From Halomonas sp. SpR1 (GTDB lineage: Bacteria; Pseudomonadota; Gammaproteobacteria; Pseudomonadales; Halomonadaceae): DNA of 56,013 nt. Made by a program: the position numbers and the translations under genes. The notes under the pieces are model-generated. The model worked only from the letters and a program-made list of their open reading frames with translations. It was not told the origin of the DNA and searched no databases. Shown here in pieces: positions 25,575 to 34,804 of this stretch; positions within the stretch are counted from its first letter, which is position 1, and each line of letters starts with the position of its first letter. The stretch is taken from the NCBI RefSeq assembly GCF_031010175.1, contig NZ_JAUAMB010000036.1:1-56013 (forward strand), in the 5' to 3' direction.

Positions 25575-26984
25575 ATGCCTGAACTACATCAACTCACCGC
25601 CACCCAATTAATTGATGGCTACCGAGCCCATAGGTTCTCGCCAAAAGAAGTAGCCAGCGCCCTGGTTGAACATATCGACGCCTGGGAGCCGCACATCAAT
25701 GCGCTGTATGCCTATCAGCCGGAAGCCTTCATTAAAGCAGCCGAAGCGTCTACACAGCGTTGGGCCAAGGGCGAGACAAGCGGCGTTTTGGATGGTGTCC
25801 CGGTCACTCTTAAAGAGTTGATTGCCACTAAAGGGATGCCGGTGCCGGTGGGCACGGGGCTTGGCGAACAGGTCGCTGCCAGTGAGGATGCTCCCCCAGC
25901 CGCGCGCCTAGCGGAAGACAATGCCCTGCTGTTGGCAAAAACGACCTGCCCTGACTTTGGCATGCTGTCATCGGGGCTTTCTTCTTTTCATGGCTTGACC
26001 CGCAACCCTTGGAATTTGACCTGTAATACCGGTGGTTCAAGCGCGGGGGCGGGCGCGGCTGCCGCCGCTGGGCTTGGGCCGCTACATGTGGGCACGGATA
26101 TTGGGGGCTCGGTGCGCTTGCCTGCCGCCTGGTGCGGCGTCGTCGGCTTTAAGCCTACGCTGGGCCGGGTGCCGATAGATCCGTATTATGTGGGCCGCTG
26201 TGCCGGGCCCATGACCCGCAGCGTAAGCGATGCCGCGTTAATGATGGCATCGCTTGCCCGCACGGATCGACGCGACGCAATGCGCCTGCCACCGGAAGAG
26301 ATCGACTGGATGGATCTGGCGTTAGACGCTAAAGGTTTGCGAGTGGGTGTGATGATGGAGGCGGGCTGTGGTCTGCCGTTGGATGATGAGATTCGCCAAC
26401 ATGTCGAGCAGGCTGCCAAGCAGCTAGAAGCCGCTGGGGCGATGCTGGTGCCGCTGGCGCCTGTGCTGACCCGCGACATGCTGGATGGGTTGGATCACTT
26501 CTGGCAAGCCCGACAGTGGAGCGAGCTGTTAAAGCTCTCGCCAGAAGAGCGAGAGCAGGTATTGCCCGCCATTTTAGCCTGGGCCGACGGTGGCTCACGC
26601 TTAAGTGGCGTAGACGCAGTGCAGGGTTTTCAGCAAACCATGATGATGCGACGCGCCACCGAAGCGGTATTTGATGAAGTCGATGCGGTGATTTCTCCCA
26701 CCACACCCAATATCGCTTTTCCAGCCGAGTGGCCATCGCCCACCAATGATCCGCGCCAGCCCTTTGAACACATTGCTTACACCGTGCCATGGAACATGGG
26801 CGAGCAGCCCGCTATTTCCCTTAATGCTGGGGTCAGTAGCGGTGATATGCCCATTGGCGTGCAGTTGGTTGGCCCACGTTTTGCGGATCATTTTGTACTC
26901 AAGCTGGCGCGGCAGCTTGAAGAGCGCTTAGCGCTACCCATGCGCTGGCCAACGCTGCCAACGGATAACGTTGAAGCTAAATAA
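25575..26984 (+). CDS. Amidase (amidase signature family)
   Basis: 469 aa. Ser-cis-Ser-Lys amidase: the Lys is in GVPVTLKELIATKG (about residue 79), the cis-Ser and nucleophile Ser are in NTGGSSAGAG and GTDIGGSVRLPAAWCGVVGFKPT. It hydrolyses a carboxylic amide to acid and ammonia; the substrate is not readable. Several family members are Asp/Glu-tRNA amidotransferase A subunits, but no gatB/C neighbours exist. It precedes a two-gene SSS uptake system, suggesting import and hydrolysis of an amide as nitrogen or carbon source. Confidence 0.9.
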   Translation: MPELHQLTATQLIDGYRAHRFSPKEVASALVEHIDAWEPHINALYAYQPEAFIKAAEASTQRWAKGETSGVLDGVPVTLKELIATKGMPVPVGTGLGEQVAASEDAPPAARLAEDNALLLAKTTCPDFGMLSSGLSSFHGLTRNPWNLTCNTGGSSAGAGAAAAAGLGPLHVGTDIGGSVRLPAAWCGVVGFKPTLGRVPIDPYYVGRCAGPMTRSVSDAALMMASLARTDRRDAMRLPPEEIDWMDLALDAKGLRVGVMMEAGCGLPLDDEIRQHVEQAAKQLEAAGAMLVPLAPVLTRDMLDGLDHFWQARQWSELLKLSPEEREQVLPAILAWADGGSRLSGVDAVQGFQQTMMMRRATEAVFDEVDAVISPTTPNIAFPAEWPSPTNDPRQPFEHIAYTVPWNMGEQPAISLNAGVSSGDMPIGVQLVGPRFADHFVLKLARQLEERLALPMRWPTLPTDNVEAK

Positions 26985-27033
26985 AGCCGTTTTAAATAAC
27001 CATTTCTAAAAGCTATCGTAAAAAAACGGGTTA

Positions 27034-27071
27034 TTAAAAAACTGTTGTTAAAAAACTGTAGTTAAAAACCG
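27034..27071 (+). repeat. 14-bp AT-rich tandem repeat before the SSS small subunit
   Basis: TTAAAAAACTGT recurs at 27034 and 27048, and TTAAAAACCG begins at 27062, a period of 14 bp. It lies in the 125-nt gap between the amidase and the small membrane protein gene and may act as an AT-rich promoter region. Confidence 0.6.
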
Positions 27072-27109
27072 ACTTTAAAACTTGGATTCAGAAACTAAGG
27101 GGAACACTA

Positions 27110-27337
27110 ATGGGGCGTTTATTGGTTCTGCCTACCTCCCGGGCGGGCTGGGGGCTGTTAATTGCGTTTGTGGTATTGGTGCTGGCGGGCATATGGCCGG
27201 TGATTGGGCTGGTGAACCGGGCCACCTTGGTGATGGGCCTGCCGCTGATAGTGGTGTGGAGCTATTTGGTGATTTTTGCCTGCGTGGTGGTGATGCTTAT
27301 CGGTAACCGCATTGTGGAGAGAGACGACCATGAGTAG
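27110..27337 (+). CDS. Small membrane protein, DUF3311-like, partner of an SSS transporter
   Basis: 75 aa with two hydrophobic helices: WGLLIAFVVLVLAGIWPVIGLVNR and VMGLPLIVVWSYLVIFACVVVML. The NR-x-GLPL-x-VW pattern fits DUF3311-type proteins, which sit directly before SSS symporter genes. It overlaps the next gene by 8 nt. An AAGGGG ribosome-binding site precedes it. The function is probably a small accessory subunit of the symporter; this is inference from the pairing. Confidence 0.75.
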   Translation: MGRLLVLPTSRAGWGLLIAFVVLVLAGIWPVIGLVNRATLVMGLPLIVVWSYLVIFACVVVMLIGNRIVERDDHE

Positions 27338-28811
27338 CCCCTGGCCACTGCTGATTACCTTGACCTATGTCGCCATCGCCATGGTGATTGGCCTACGCGC
27401 CAGGGCAGGGCGCTCCATGAATAGCTTGGAAGAGTGGGGCGTGGCGGGCCGCAGCATGGGGCCGGTGACGCTTTACCTGTTGATCGCCGCCGGTAGTGTG
27501 AGTGCTTACACCTTTATGGGTGCGCCCGGCTGGGCTTACTCCAAAGGTGTCGCGGTATTTTATGTGGCAATCTACCTGGCTTACCTGGCGTTGGTAGCAT
27601 GGTACTTCGGCCCCAAGGTATGGCAGTTCGGTGAACAGTTTGGCCACGTGACCCAGGCAAGCGCTATTTCCGACCGCTACCAGAGCCCCGCGCTGGGCGC
27701 ATTAGCGGCACTCGTCATGGCAATCGGCTCTATTGCCTACGCGGTGCTACAAACCATTGGCTCTGCTTATATTCTGTTTGTGATGAGCGGCGGTTTGATT
27801 CCGATTTGGCTGGGGGTTGTGCTGGTGCTGGTCTGCATTGCTGTCTATCTCTATGCCAGCGGCCAGCGCGCGATTGGCCGCACCAATGCATTTCAGGGCG
27901 TGCTGATGCTGATTGTGGCCTGGGCGGTCGGTCTGTGGGCTGTTCACAGCGCTACCGGTGGGCTGAGCTTTGCCGGAGTATTCGAACGCATTCAAATCGA
28001 GCATAGCGAGTTTCTCACTCTGCCGGGCGCAGGCGGCGATATGAGCTTTAGCTTCTGGACGACCTCTATCATCGTTTCGATGTTTTCATTTATGCCGCCG
28101 GTATGGACTCAGTGGATGAGTGCCTCTTCGGCGCGCACTATTCGCCGCAGTGCCACCTGGTTGCCTACTTATTATGTCGTCATTCTACCCATGGTTGTCG
28201 TTGGTTTTATCGGCATTTTCTCGCTGCCTGAGCTGGCCCGGGCCGATACCGTGGTACTCGAATACTCCATGCAGCACTTGCCGGTGGTATTAGTGGGATT
28301 GCTGGGTGCGGGTACCCTGGCGGCCTCAATGTCTTCCAGCGAGCCGTTTATTCATTCGGTATCGCTGTCGCTAAGCAAAGATGTGCTTCAGCCGGTGCTA
28401 AAGCTCTCTGATGGCGTGACCGGAAAGCTCGCCCGGATGTTGATCCTGCCCATTATGTTCTTGGTGGTCGCGCCACTGGCGATTGCTGAGCCCGGCAGTT
28501 TGGTAATGATTCTGTTGGTGGGGCTGGGGTTTGCTTCCCAGGTACTGCCTGCCTTTATCGGCATGTTCTTTTGGCCGCGGGCTTCTCGCTTGGGCGTGAT
28601 GGCCGGTATCGTGGCGGGCTTTTTGATTACCGTGGCGTTTACTACGCTATGGCCACACCCGCTAGGCATTCATGCGGGGTTCTGGGGGCTGATGCTTAAT
28701 CTGCCGGTGTTTGTGGCGGTTTCATTGATAACACCGGCTACCCACGCCGAGGTGGTCGAGCGTTTCTTTCGTATCGCCGCCCCCCGTGGATTTACCCGTT
28801 TGACTCAATAA
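27330..28811 (+). CDS. Sodium:solute symporter (SSS family)
   Basis: 493 aa from ATG 27330 (GGAGAGAG ribosome-binding site, overlapping the small upstream gene). About 13 membrane helices. SSS hallmarks: EEWGVAGRSMGPVTLYLLIAAGSVSAYTFMGAPGWAYSKG at the start and AASMSSSEPFIHSVSLSLSKD in the sodium-site helix. It imports a substrate with Na+; the amidase upstream suggests an amide or a related nitrogen compound. The specificity is inference. Confidence 0.9.
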   Translation: MSSPWPLLITLTYVAIAMVIGLRARAGRSMNSLEEWGVAGRSMGPVTLYLLIAAGSVSAYTFMGAPGWAYSKGVAVFYVAIYLAYLALVAWYFGPKVWQFGEQFGHVTQASAISDRYQSPALGALAALVMAIGSIAYAVLQTIGSAYILFVMSGGLIPIWLGVVLVLVCIAVYLYASGQRAIGRTNAFQGVLMLIVAWAVGLWAVHSATGGLSFAGVFERIQIEHSEFLTLPGAGGDMSFSFWTTSIIVSMFSFMPPVWTQWMSASSARTIRRSATWLPTYYVVILPMVVVGFIGIFSLPELARADTVVLEYSMQHLPVVLVGLLGAGTLAASMSSSEPFIHSVSLSLSKDVLQPVLKLSDGVTGKLARMLILPIMFLVVAPLAIAEPGSLVMILLVGLGFASQVLPAFIGMFFWPRASRLGVMAGIVAGFLITVAFTTLWPHPLGIHAGFWGLMLNLPVFVAVSLITPATHAEVVERFFRIAAPRGFTRLTQ

Positions 28812-28912
28812 GTGTGTGGCGGCCACTGACTTAATCTATTCATGGTTATCGACTACCTTTATAACAAACCGCTTTTCTGCATCAATTTTTCTGCATCAAA
28901 CAAGGTAATTCG

Positions 28913-30235
28913 ATGAGTCATGCATTGACTGGACATAACCGCCCTCAGCAGGTGATTGAGGCAACTCAACAGGCAAATGACACCTTGCCAGCGGCCACCC
29001 GCCAAGCCAAGTATGCAAAAATGGCTACGTCGCCCTACCGCTTTTACCGTGGCAGCAACCATCTGTTTTGGAATGATGTATGGCACGATTGGCGCTTTGC
29101 CTTGTTTGGTGGCTGGCCGGAAACCCAAACTTGGCTGCAGGGCGACGCCCATGTCTACAATTTCGGCGCTTATGGCCATCATGACGATCAAGTGCGTTAC
29201 GGCATGGATGACTTTGATGATGCGCTAATTGGCGACTACCAATATGATCTGTGGCGGCTGGCCATCAGCGTCGTGCTTGATAGCCGTGAAAACGCTGAGC
29301 TGGATCCAAAAGCGATTGATAAAGCGCTTAAAAAGTTAATAAAAGGCTATTGCCAAACGCTAGCTGACCACGTCGATGACAAGCCCGTGGCAGCGGTCAC
29401 GCTTGATAGCGCCAAAGGCCCACTAAAGCCCTTTATGAGTAAAGTGGCGGATAAACAGAGCCGTGCCCGTATGCTCGAAAAGTGGACGACCCTTGATGAG
29501 CAGAAAGGCCGCCAGTTCGCCGAACGGCCTGGCAAACTCGCTAACCTGCCAGCGGATGTGGCCAGCCAACTACGCCGATTAATTGAGCATGAGTACCAAC
29601 AAACGCTGCAGCACGCGATAAAAGAGAGTGATCCCCACCACTTTAGAGTGAAGGATACGGCGCGACGCTTGGATGCAGGCACCGGCTCGTTGGGGGTAGA
29701 GCGCTATTACGTTTTGATTGAGGGCGGAGTTGATCACGAGCACGATGACATCATCCTGGATGTCAAAGAGCAGGTTCCCCCGGAAGCGTTTCGCTTAATG
29801 AATAAACACCAGCAGCAGGCGTGGCGTAAGCTATTTCCTAATGAAGCGATTCGCCATGCGGCGGCGTTTCATGCGATTGCCGAACACCCAGACGCTTATC
29901 TGGGTTGGCTAACCATGAATGACAAGGTGTTTTCGGTGCGTGAGCGTTCGCCGTTCAAGAAAGACTTTCCGACCCATAAGCTCTCTGGCGGTAAGTCATA
30001 TCGAAAACTGGCCCGACAGTGGGGAGAAATTCTTGCCCGTGAACACCTACGCGGTGCCCAGGCGCTTAACCAGGGTGACTCAACACGCTTTGCCAAGGCC
30101 GTTTGCCAGCGATTAAAAGGGCGTGAAGAGCTGTTTGTTGAGGTGGTGTCGACACTGGCGGTAGCTTACGCCGATTGCACTGAGCAGGATTATGCTGTGT
30201 TTATCGATCACTTTCTGGCGACGGGTTCTGCTTAA
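28913..30235 (+). CDS. DUF2252 family protein
   Basis: 440 aa, full length. Family signatures: SPYRFYRGSNHLFWNDVW, WLQGDAHVYNFGAYG, YGMDDFDDALIGDYQYDLWRLA and DIILDVKEQVPPEAF. The fold is thought to be kinase-like, since the GDAHVxNFG and DFDD motifs resemble aminoglycoside phosphotransferase catalytic and metal sites. No function is established. It stands alone, convergent with a diguanylate cyclase gene. Confidence 0.9.
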   Translation: MSHALTGHNRPQQVIEATQQANDTLPAATRQAKYAKMATSPYRFYRGSNHLFWNDVWHDWRFALFGGWPETQTWLQGDAHVYNFGAYGHHDDQVRYGMDDFDDALIGDYQYDLWRLAISVVLDSRENAELDPKAIDKALKKLIKGYCQTLADHVDDKPVAAVTLDSAKGPLKPFMSKVADKQSRARMLEKWTTLDEQKGRQFAERPGKLANLPADVASQLRRLIEHEYQQTLQHAIKESDPHHFRVKDTARRLDAGTGSLGVERYYVLIEGGVDHEHDDIILDVKEQVPPEAFRLMNKHQQQAWRKLFPNEAIRHAAAFHAIAEHPDAYLGWLTMNDKVFSVRERSPFKKDFPTHKLSGGKSYRKLARQWGEILAREHLRGAQALNQGDSTRFAKAVCQRLKGREELFVEVVSTLAVAYADCTEQDYAVFIDHFLATGSA

Positions 30236-30255
30236 CCAGCCAATAGCATGAGCGT

Positions 30256-32070
30256 TTACTGAGGCTGCTGTCTACCGAGCATAAATCCCTGCTCTTCGAG
30301 GGTCTCTTCCCAAACGACACAGCGGTTACGGCCGCTGTGCTTGGCTTGATAAAGCGCTTCATCAGCAAGGCGTAGCAATCGCTTAGGGTCTTGAGTGTGA
30401 TCAGGATAGGTTGCCACACCGCAGGAGAGCGTGATTTGCCGCAGTCGGGTGCCTTGATGGATAAATGCTTGATGAGCAATAGAGGTTAACAGCGCCTTGG
30501 CGCGAGATTCGGCAGCTACCCGAGAGGTGACGGGTAGCAAGGCAATAAATTCTTCCCCTCCAAAGCGACAGATCACGTCCAAATCTCTTAGGTGATGCCG
30601 CAACAATAGGGCAATTTCAATCAGTACGGTGTCTCCTGCGTCATGACCGAAATCGTCATTGATCTGCTTGAAATGATCCACATCCAGCATTAGCACGGAA
30701 AGTTGACTGGCATGCTGCTTAACTCGCTGACACTGGTGTTCAAATGCCAGGTCGAAATGACGTCGGTTATGCAGGCCGGTTAACGGATCCTTGCGTGAAA
30801 GGCCTTCCAGTTCTTGCACTAATCGGTCGAGGTCGGCGGTTCGCGCTGCCACCTGCTGCTCAAGGGTCTCATTGGCCATCGCAAGCTGTTGTTGGGTATG
30901 CCGGTAATGCCACAGAAAAATAGCCGCATTAGCTAAAGAAAAAGCCAGCGTGCCGTAGCTCAAGGGCACGCTGCGCCAGCCCACAAAACCGTGGGCAACC
31001 ACCATGTCAGCCAACAGCAGCGGGGCAAAAAAAGTAAAACTCACTACCAGAAGTCGTTGTTCCAGAGTGAGCCGTTGGAAGCGCATGAGCGCGAGCGCCA
31101 GCATGATGGGGAGCGTTAACGCCAGCATGACATCAAATACAGGGAAGGTGAGTGAAAGGCTCACCACCCCCAGTTGAACCAAACCAATCGCAAGAATGAG
31201 ATACGCCAAGTGGATAACCCACAAGCGTGTTATCCAGCGCTTAGCGGTGCCTTCCAGCCAGTGGCTGAGCAACATCCCTAGTGCTACCGGCAAGGTGTAG
31301 TAGCTGCCGGCGCGGAGTGTGTCCCATGCCAGTGGCCCATCGGCAATGAATTGTCGTGCAGGCGTCTCAGCCACCAGCATTAATCCTGAAGCGTAGGCAA
31401 ATAACGCGATTGATCCGAAACCGCGACGTTCAGGGCCTATCAACGCGAAAATAGTGGCCAAAATGGCAAGTACCAATACCAACGCACTGACGCCGAGATC
31501 CTGAGCGGAGTCATGGATAACTTGCTTAAGAACGTCAATGCGCTCCATTACCTGAACTTGGCCCCATAAACCAATACTGGTGTAGTAAGAGTAGAAGCGA
31601 AAGGTGAGCGTTTGACCGGCGGCATCGCCGGGGAGGTCGATCATGTGCCAGGGCCAGCCTGCAAAATCGCCTTTGCCCTGATCGTCAAACTCACCATACT
31701 GATAGATGAGTTCGTCGCCTAGATACACTTGCCCAATCAAATTGATGCTAGTGATAAAGAGGACTGGGTCGCTCCAATCACCCACGGGAAGCGTTGTGCG
31801 TAGCCAGAGGTGTTCGTGCCCATCGCGACCGGGTGGGTTAGAAGGGGAGTCGATCGACTGCCACTCGGTTGAGTCGCTTTGCAACCACTGAGGACGGTTA
31901 TTGTCATCGAAAGGAGAGTCGCCCCAGCGATACTCCCAGCTTTGCAGTGGTTGTGGCAGAGCAGCAGCCTGAAGACCACACGGAAGCATCACCAGGATGA
32001 CCAGGAGGAGAAGTAGCTGAGCATAGTGACGTAGGGCAAGCCAACGTGGCAGCATGATGGTCGTACTCAC
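30256..32070 (-). CDS. 7TM sensor diguanylate cyclase (GGDEF)
   Basis: 604 aa. A signal-like segment (about 15-36) leads into a periplasmic jelly-roll-like domain (about 40-190; EHLWLRTTLPVGDW, FITSINLIGQVYLGDELIYQYGEF), then seven hydrophobic helices (about 195-395), as in 7TMR-DISM sensors. A short coiled coil (ANETLEQQVAARTADLDRLV) joins it to the GGDEF domain. Active site GGEEF at 504-508; inhibitory RDLD five residues before. It should make cyclic di-GMP in response to an external ligand, possibly a sugar or polysaccharide. Confidence 0.9.
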   Translation of the reverse strand: MSTTIMLPRWLALRHYAQLLLLLVILVMLPCGLQAAALPQPLQSWEYRWGDSPFDDNNRPQWLQSDSTEWQSIDSPSNPPGRDGHEHLWLRTTLPVGDWSDPVLFITSINLIGQVYLGDELIYQYGEFDDQGKGDFAGWPWHMIDLPGDAAGQTLTFRFYSYYTSIGLWGQVQVMERIDVLKQVIHDSAQDLGVSALVLVLAILATIFALIGPERRGFGSIALFAYASGLMLVAETPARQFIADGPLAWDTLRAGSYYTLPVALGMLLSHWLEGTAKRWITRLWVIHLAYLILAIGLVQLGVVSLSLTFPVFDVMLALTLPIMLALALMRFQRLTLEQRLLVVSFTFFAPLLLADMVVAHGFVGWRSVPLSYGTLAFSLANAAIFLWHYRHTQQQLAMANETLEQQVAARTADLDRLVQELEGLSRKDPLTGLHNRRHFDLAFEHQCQRVKQHASQLSVLMLDVDHFKQINDDFGHDAGDTVLIEIALLLRHHLRDLDVICRFGGEEFIALLPVTSRVAAESRAKALLTSIAHQAFIHQGTRLRQITLSCGVATYPDHTQDPKRLLRLADEALYQAKHSGRNRCVVWEETLEEQGFMLGRQQPQ

Positions 32071-32237
32071 CTCTTGGTTATGATACTTCTACTGGCAAGT
32101 GCCTCAACCGGGCTCTACCGATGGGTTGAAGAGCGCATAAGCAAGCACTTATTTTAGGCGTCAGTTTAACTAAGAATCAGTGTTAGGTGATGGCGTCCCT
32201 TCCAGCACTCTAAGGCGCTGAAGGGCTAAATGGTGTA

Positions 32238-32259
32238 GCTGGATCTCTCTCGATCCAGC
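32238..32259 (-). terminator. Hairpin downstream of the stomatin gene
   Basis: GCTGGATC, loop TCTCTC, GATCCAGC, a perfect 8-bp stem about 100 nt beyond the stop of the stomatin-like gene on the minus strand. No T-run. The rest of the gap from 32071 to 32360 holds the upstream region of the diguanylate cyclase gene; I see no clear promoter hexamers. Confidence 0.35.
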
Positions 32260-32360
32260 CAAATCGTGCTTTGCACCGCCACTATCAATAGCACTAAGCA
32301 CTCTCGTATTGAAATAGTACTTTTTAAACGGTTAGGCAGTCATTATTAATCGCTACAACG

Positions 32361-33413
32361 TTAATTGCCCCCTGCAGCGCCACCGACAAAGCCACTGCGA
32401 AGGTTGTTGTCGCTGCCATTGCCTCTCTTAAGATGGTTAGCCACGGTGTCCTCCGGTGAACCCGCCATTTCACGGAACATGCCCATAGAGCCAAGCAGGG
32501 CAGAGGACTCATAGGGCACAAATACCCGTTCGCCATCTTTCGCCATATTGGGCAGTACCTTGATATAACTCTGTCCCAGCAAATAGCCCACGACGGTACG
32601 TTTGTTCTCTTCGCTATCGCCAATGGCGCTGAGAACCAGTTTGATGGACTCCTGCTCACCCTGGGCACGCAGGATAGCGGACTCTTTGTCACCCTGAGCG
32701 TTGAGGATCGAGGATTCGCGCTGCCCCTGGGCCATGGCGATCGCCGCTGATTTTTCCCCCTCGGCTTCGGTCACGGTGGCGCGGCGCTTGCGCTCGGCGG
32801 CCATTTGCAGGCGCATAGCGGTTTCCACCTCTTCCGGCATGGCAATATCCTGCACTTCGACCCGGGAGATTTTGACACCCCACTTGGAGGCAGGCTCTTC
32901 CATAGCCGCCTGGATCTCGTTATTCACTTCCGCGCGGGACTCAAACAGTTTATCCAGCTCCATCTTGCCGACCACTGAGCGCAGCGTGGTTTTGGCCAGT
33001 ACTTCTACGGCTTGGCTCATATTTTCTACTTCATAAACGGCCCGCTTAGGGTCGATGATTTGGTAGTAGAGCGCACCGTTGATACGCACGGTGACGTTGT
33101 CGGTGGTGACCACCGGCTGACCGGGAAAATCCATCACCGTTTCGCGGCGGTCAATGCGGGTTTCATCGGAGGTAATTGCGGTGTACTCCTCGCCCATTTT
33201 TCGATAACGCAGCATGGTGATTGCGCGAGGCTGCTCAATAAACGGAATAATGATGTTAATACCGCTTTCTAACACGCGGTGGAACGAACCAAGGCGTTCA
33301 ACCACCATCACTTCCGATTGGCGGATAATGATCAGGCCTTTAGAGATGATCACTACCGCGATCACAACAATAATAAGGCTTATTAATAAACCGGGGCTAA
33401 TTGGTAAATCCAT
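32361..33413 (-). CDS. SPFH/Band 7 stomatin-like protein (QmcA type)
   Basis: 350 aa. One N-terminal membrane helix (about 8-28) then the Band 7 domain (QSEVMVVERLGSFHRVLESGINIIIPFIEQ ... DITMPEEVE-like turn VEVQDIAMPEEVETAMRLQM) and a helical coiled-coil region of repeated ESAILRAQGEQE-type units. Such proteins form large membrane rings that organise microdomains and modulate proteases. It is 2 nt downstream of nfeD in one operon, the classic NfeD/stomatin pair. Confidence 0.92.
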   Translation of the reverse strand: MDLPISPGLLISLIIVVIAVVIISKGLIIIRQSEVMVVERLGSFHRVLESGINIIIPFIEQPRAITMLRYRKMGEEYTAITSDETRIDRRETVMDFPGQPVVTTDNVTVRINGALYYQIIDPKRAVYEVENMSQAVEVLAKTTLRSVVGKMELDKLFESRAEVNNEIQAAMEEPASKWGVKISRVEVQDIAMPEEVETAMRLQMAAERKRRATVTEAEGEKSAAIAMAQGQRESSILNAQGDKESAILRAQGEQESIKLVLSAIGDSEENKRTVVGYLLGQSYIKVLPNMAKDGERVFVPYESSALLGSMGMFREMAGSPEDTVANHLKRGNGSDNNLRSGFVGGAAGGN

Positions 33414-33415
33414 TG

Positions 33416-33910
33416 TTAGGGCTCCTTGCGTTGGGAATTGTCATCTTGAGGGGCGAGGTCTGCGGGTTGATGTAGCGTGACCAGCGCAGTGGTGCCCTCA
33501 AAACGTCTAAATATGACCGGAGTACCGTTGGGTAACTCGGTGTCACCGTTTTCAAGTACACGTAAACGGTAGAAATCGCCGTTCACTTTAATGCCCGTGG
33601 CATCATCAAAGTCCCGGCGAAGAGTCAGGTAGTGATTTCCTTTCTCCACGCCCGTACCCGTTGTGCCATAAGCAACTCCACGCGGGGAGAAGCGCGGACG
33701 AATCACCATGATGCATACCGGTACCAATACACCGGCAAAAATAGCCATGCTGAGCAGTTGCCAGGGAAGCGTTAATCCCAACGCCGTCACCGCTGCAGTG
33801 AGCGCAGCGGCAATACCAAGCGCAAGCAGCACCATCGCGCCAGAAGTCAGTTCGGCCAAACTCAGCAACAAGGCGAGTACTAGCCAGCTATAGGCTGGGT
33901 TCCAGTCCAT
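33416..33910 (-). CDS. NfeD-family protein
   Basis: 164 aa from ATG 33910, which has AGGAGAG just upstream; a longer reading from 33934 does not. Three to four membrane helices (YSWLVLALLLSLAELTSGAMVLLALGIAAALTAAV and WQLLSMAIFAGVLVPVCIMVI), then a soluble OB-fold domain (about 105-155; DATGIKVNGDFYRLRVLENGD, RRFEGTTALV). NfeD proteins pair with stomatins; this one lies directly before the Band 7 gene, and the two probably act as one membrane complex. Confidence 0.9.
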   Translation of the reverse strand: MDWNPAYSWLVLALLLSLAELTSGAMVLLALGIAAALTAAVTALGLTLPWQLLSMAIFAGVLVPVCIMVIRPRFSPRGVAYGTTGTGVEKGNHYLTLRRDFDDATGIKVNGDFYRLRVLENGDTELPNGTPVIFRRFEGTTALVTLHQPADLAPQDDNSQRKEP

Positions 33911-34084
33911 GGGCTCTCCTATTAATGGCGACATTCACGTTTGCATCTAAGCGTAACGCATTTAAGTAGAAGGCGTTCAAGAACAGCATTAAATAACTCA
34001 CAGCATTGCTCGTCGAAGGTGCTGAGTGGCCAGGAGTGCTATCCTGCCTGCCTTTAACGATAGCGAGTATTAAAGGAGAAGAGC

Positions 34085-34801
34085 GTGTCGGGCGTTGTTT
34101 ACTGGCTGGATATGGCGGGTGTCATCGTATTCGCGCTGTCCGGTGTGATTTTGGCGTGCCGGTCGCGTATGGATCCGATCGGTATGCTGGTGCTGGCAGC
34201 GGTAACCGGCATTGGCGGGGGCACGCTGCGGGATTTGGTGCTCGGTGTTCGGCCGGTGTTTTGGGTGACGGATCCGACCTATCTGTGGGTAATATTAGCC
34301 ACCGTCGGCGTGTCGTTGATGGGGTTTCATTATATCCATCGCCTATCGCGGGGCTTTTTACCGATTGCTGATGCGTTTGGGTTGGCGCTCTTTACTGTGA
34401 TTGGTACGCATAAAGCCCTGCTGCTGGGTACGCCTGGCACGGTGGCGGTGTTGATGGGCATGATGACCGGTGTGGCAGGGGGCATGATCCGTGATGTGCT
34501 GGCCCAGCGGGTGCCCATGGTGCTGCGCGAAGAGGTGTACGCCACGGCGGCTATGGCCGGAGGAGTCGTTTACGTAGCGCTACATGCGCTGGGGGCGCCG
34601 CTAACGCTGACCATTGCCGTTTCACTCAGCGTCACCCTCGGGTTGCGTTTGGCGGCTATTCATTGGCACCTGGCATTGCCGGTGTTTGCCTGGGTTACGG
34701 TGCCGCCTAAAAACCATGACGAGGCGTCGGCGCCGCTCTCTACACCGCAAAAGGCCAAAGAGCGAGTAAGGATGATTCGCCGGGAGCGCAAAAAACGCTA
34801 A
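34085..34801 (+). CDS. TRIC-type cation channel / UPF0126 protein (YicG-like)
   Basis: 238 aa, starting GTG 34085 behind AAAGGAG. About seven membrane helices in two repeats, each with the glycine-rich family motif: GIGGGTLRDLVLG in the first half and GVAGGMIRDVLAQ in the second. Prokaryotic TRIC homologues form homotrimeric K+/Na+-permeable channels. The polar C-tail ends in a basic run. It is convergent with the next gene, with 3 nt between stop codons. Confidence 0.9.
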   Translation: MSGVVYWLDMAGVIVFALSGVILACRSRMDPIGMLVLAAVTGIGGGTLRDLVLGVRPVFWVTDPTYLWVILATVGVSLMGFHYIHRLSRGFLPIADAFGLALFTVIGTHKALLLGTPGTVAVLMGMMTGVAGGMIRDVLAQRVPMVLREEVYATAAMAGGVVYVALHALGAPLTLTIAVSLSVTLGLRLAAIHWHLALPVFAWVTVPPKNHDEASAPLSTPQKAKERVRMIRRERKKR

Positions 34802-34804
34802 GGT

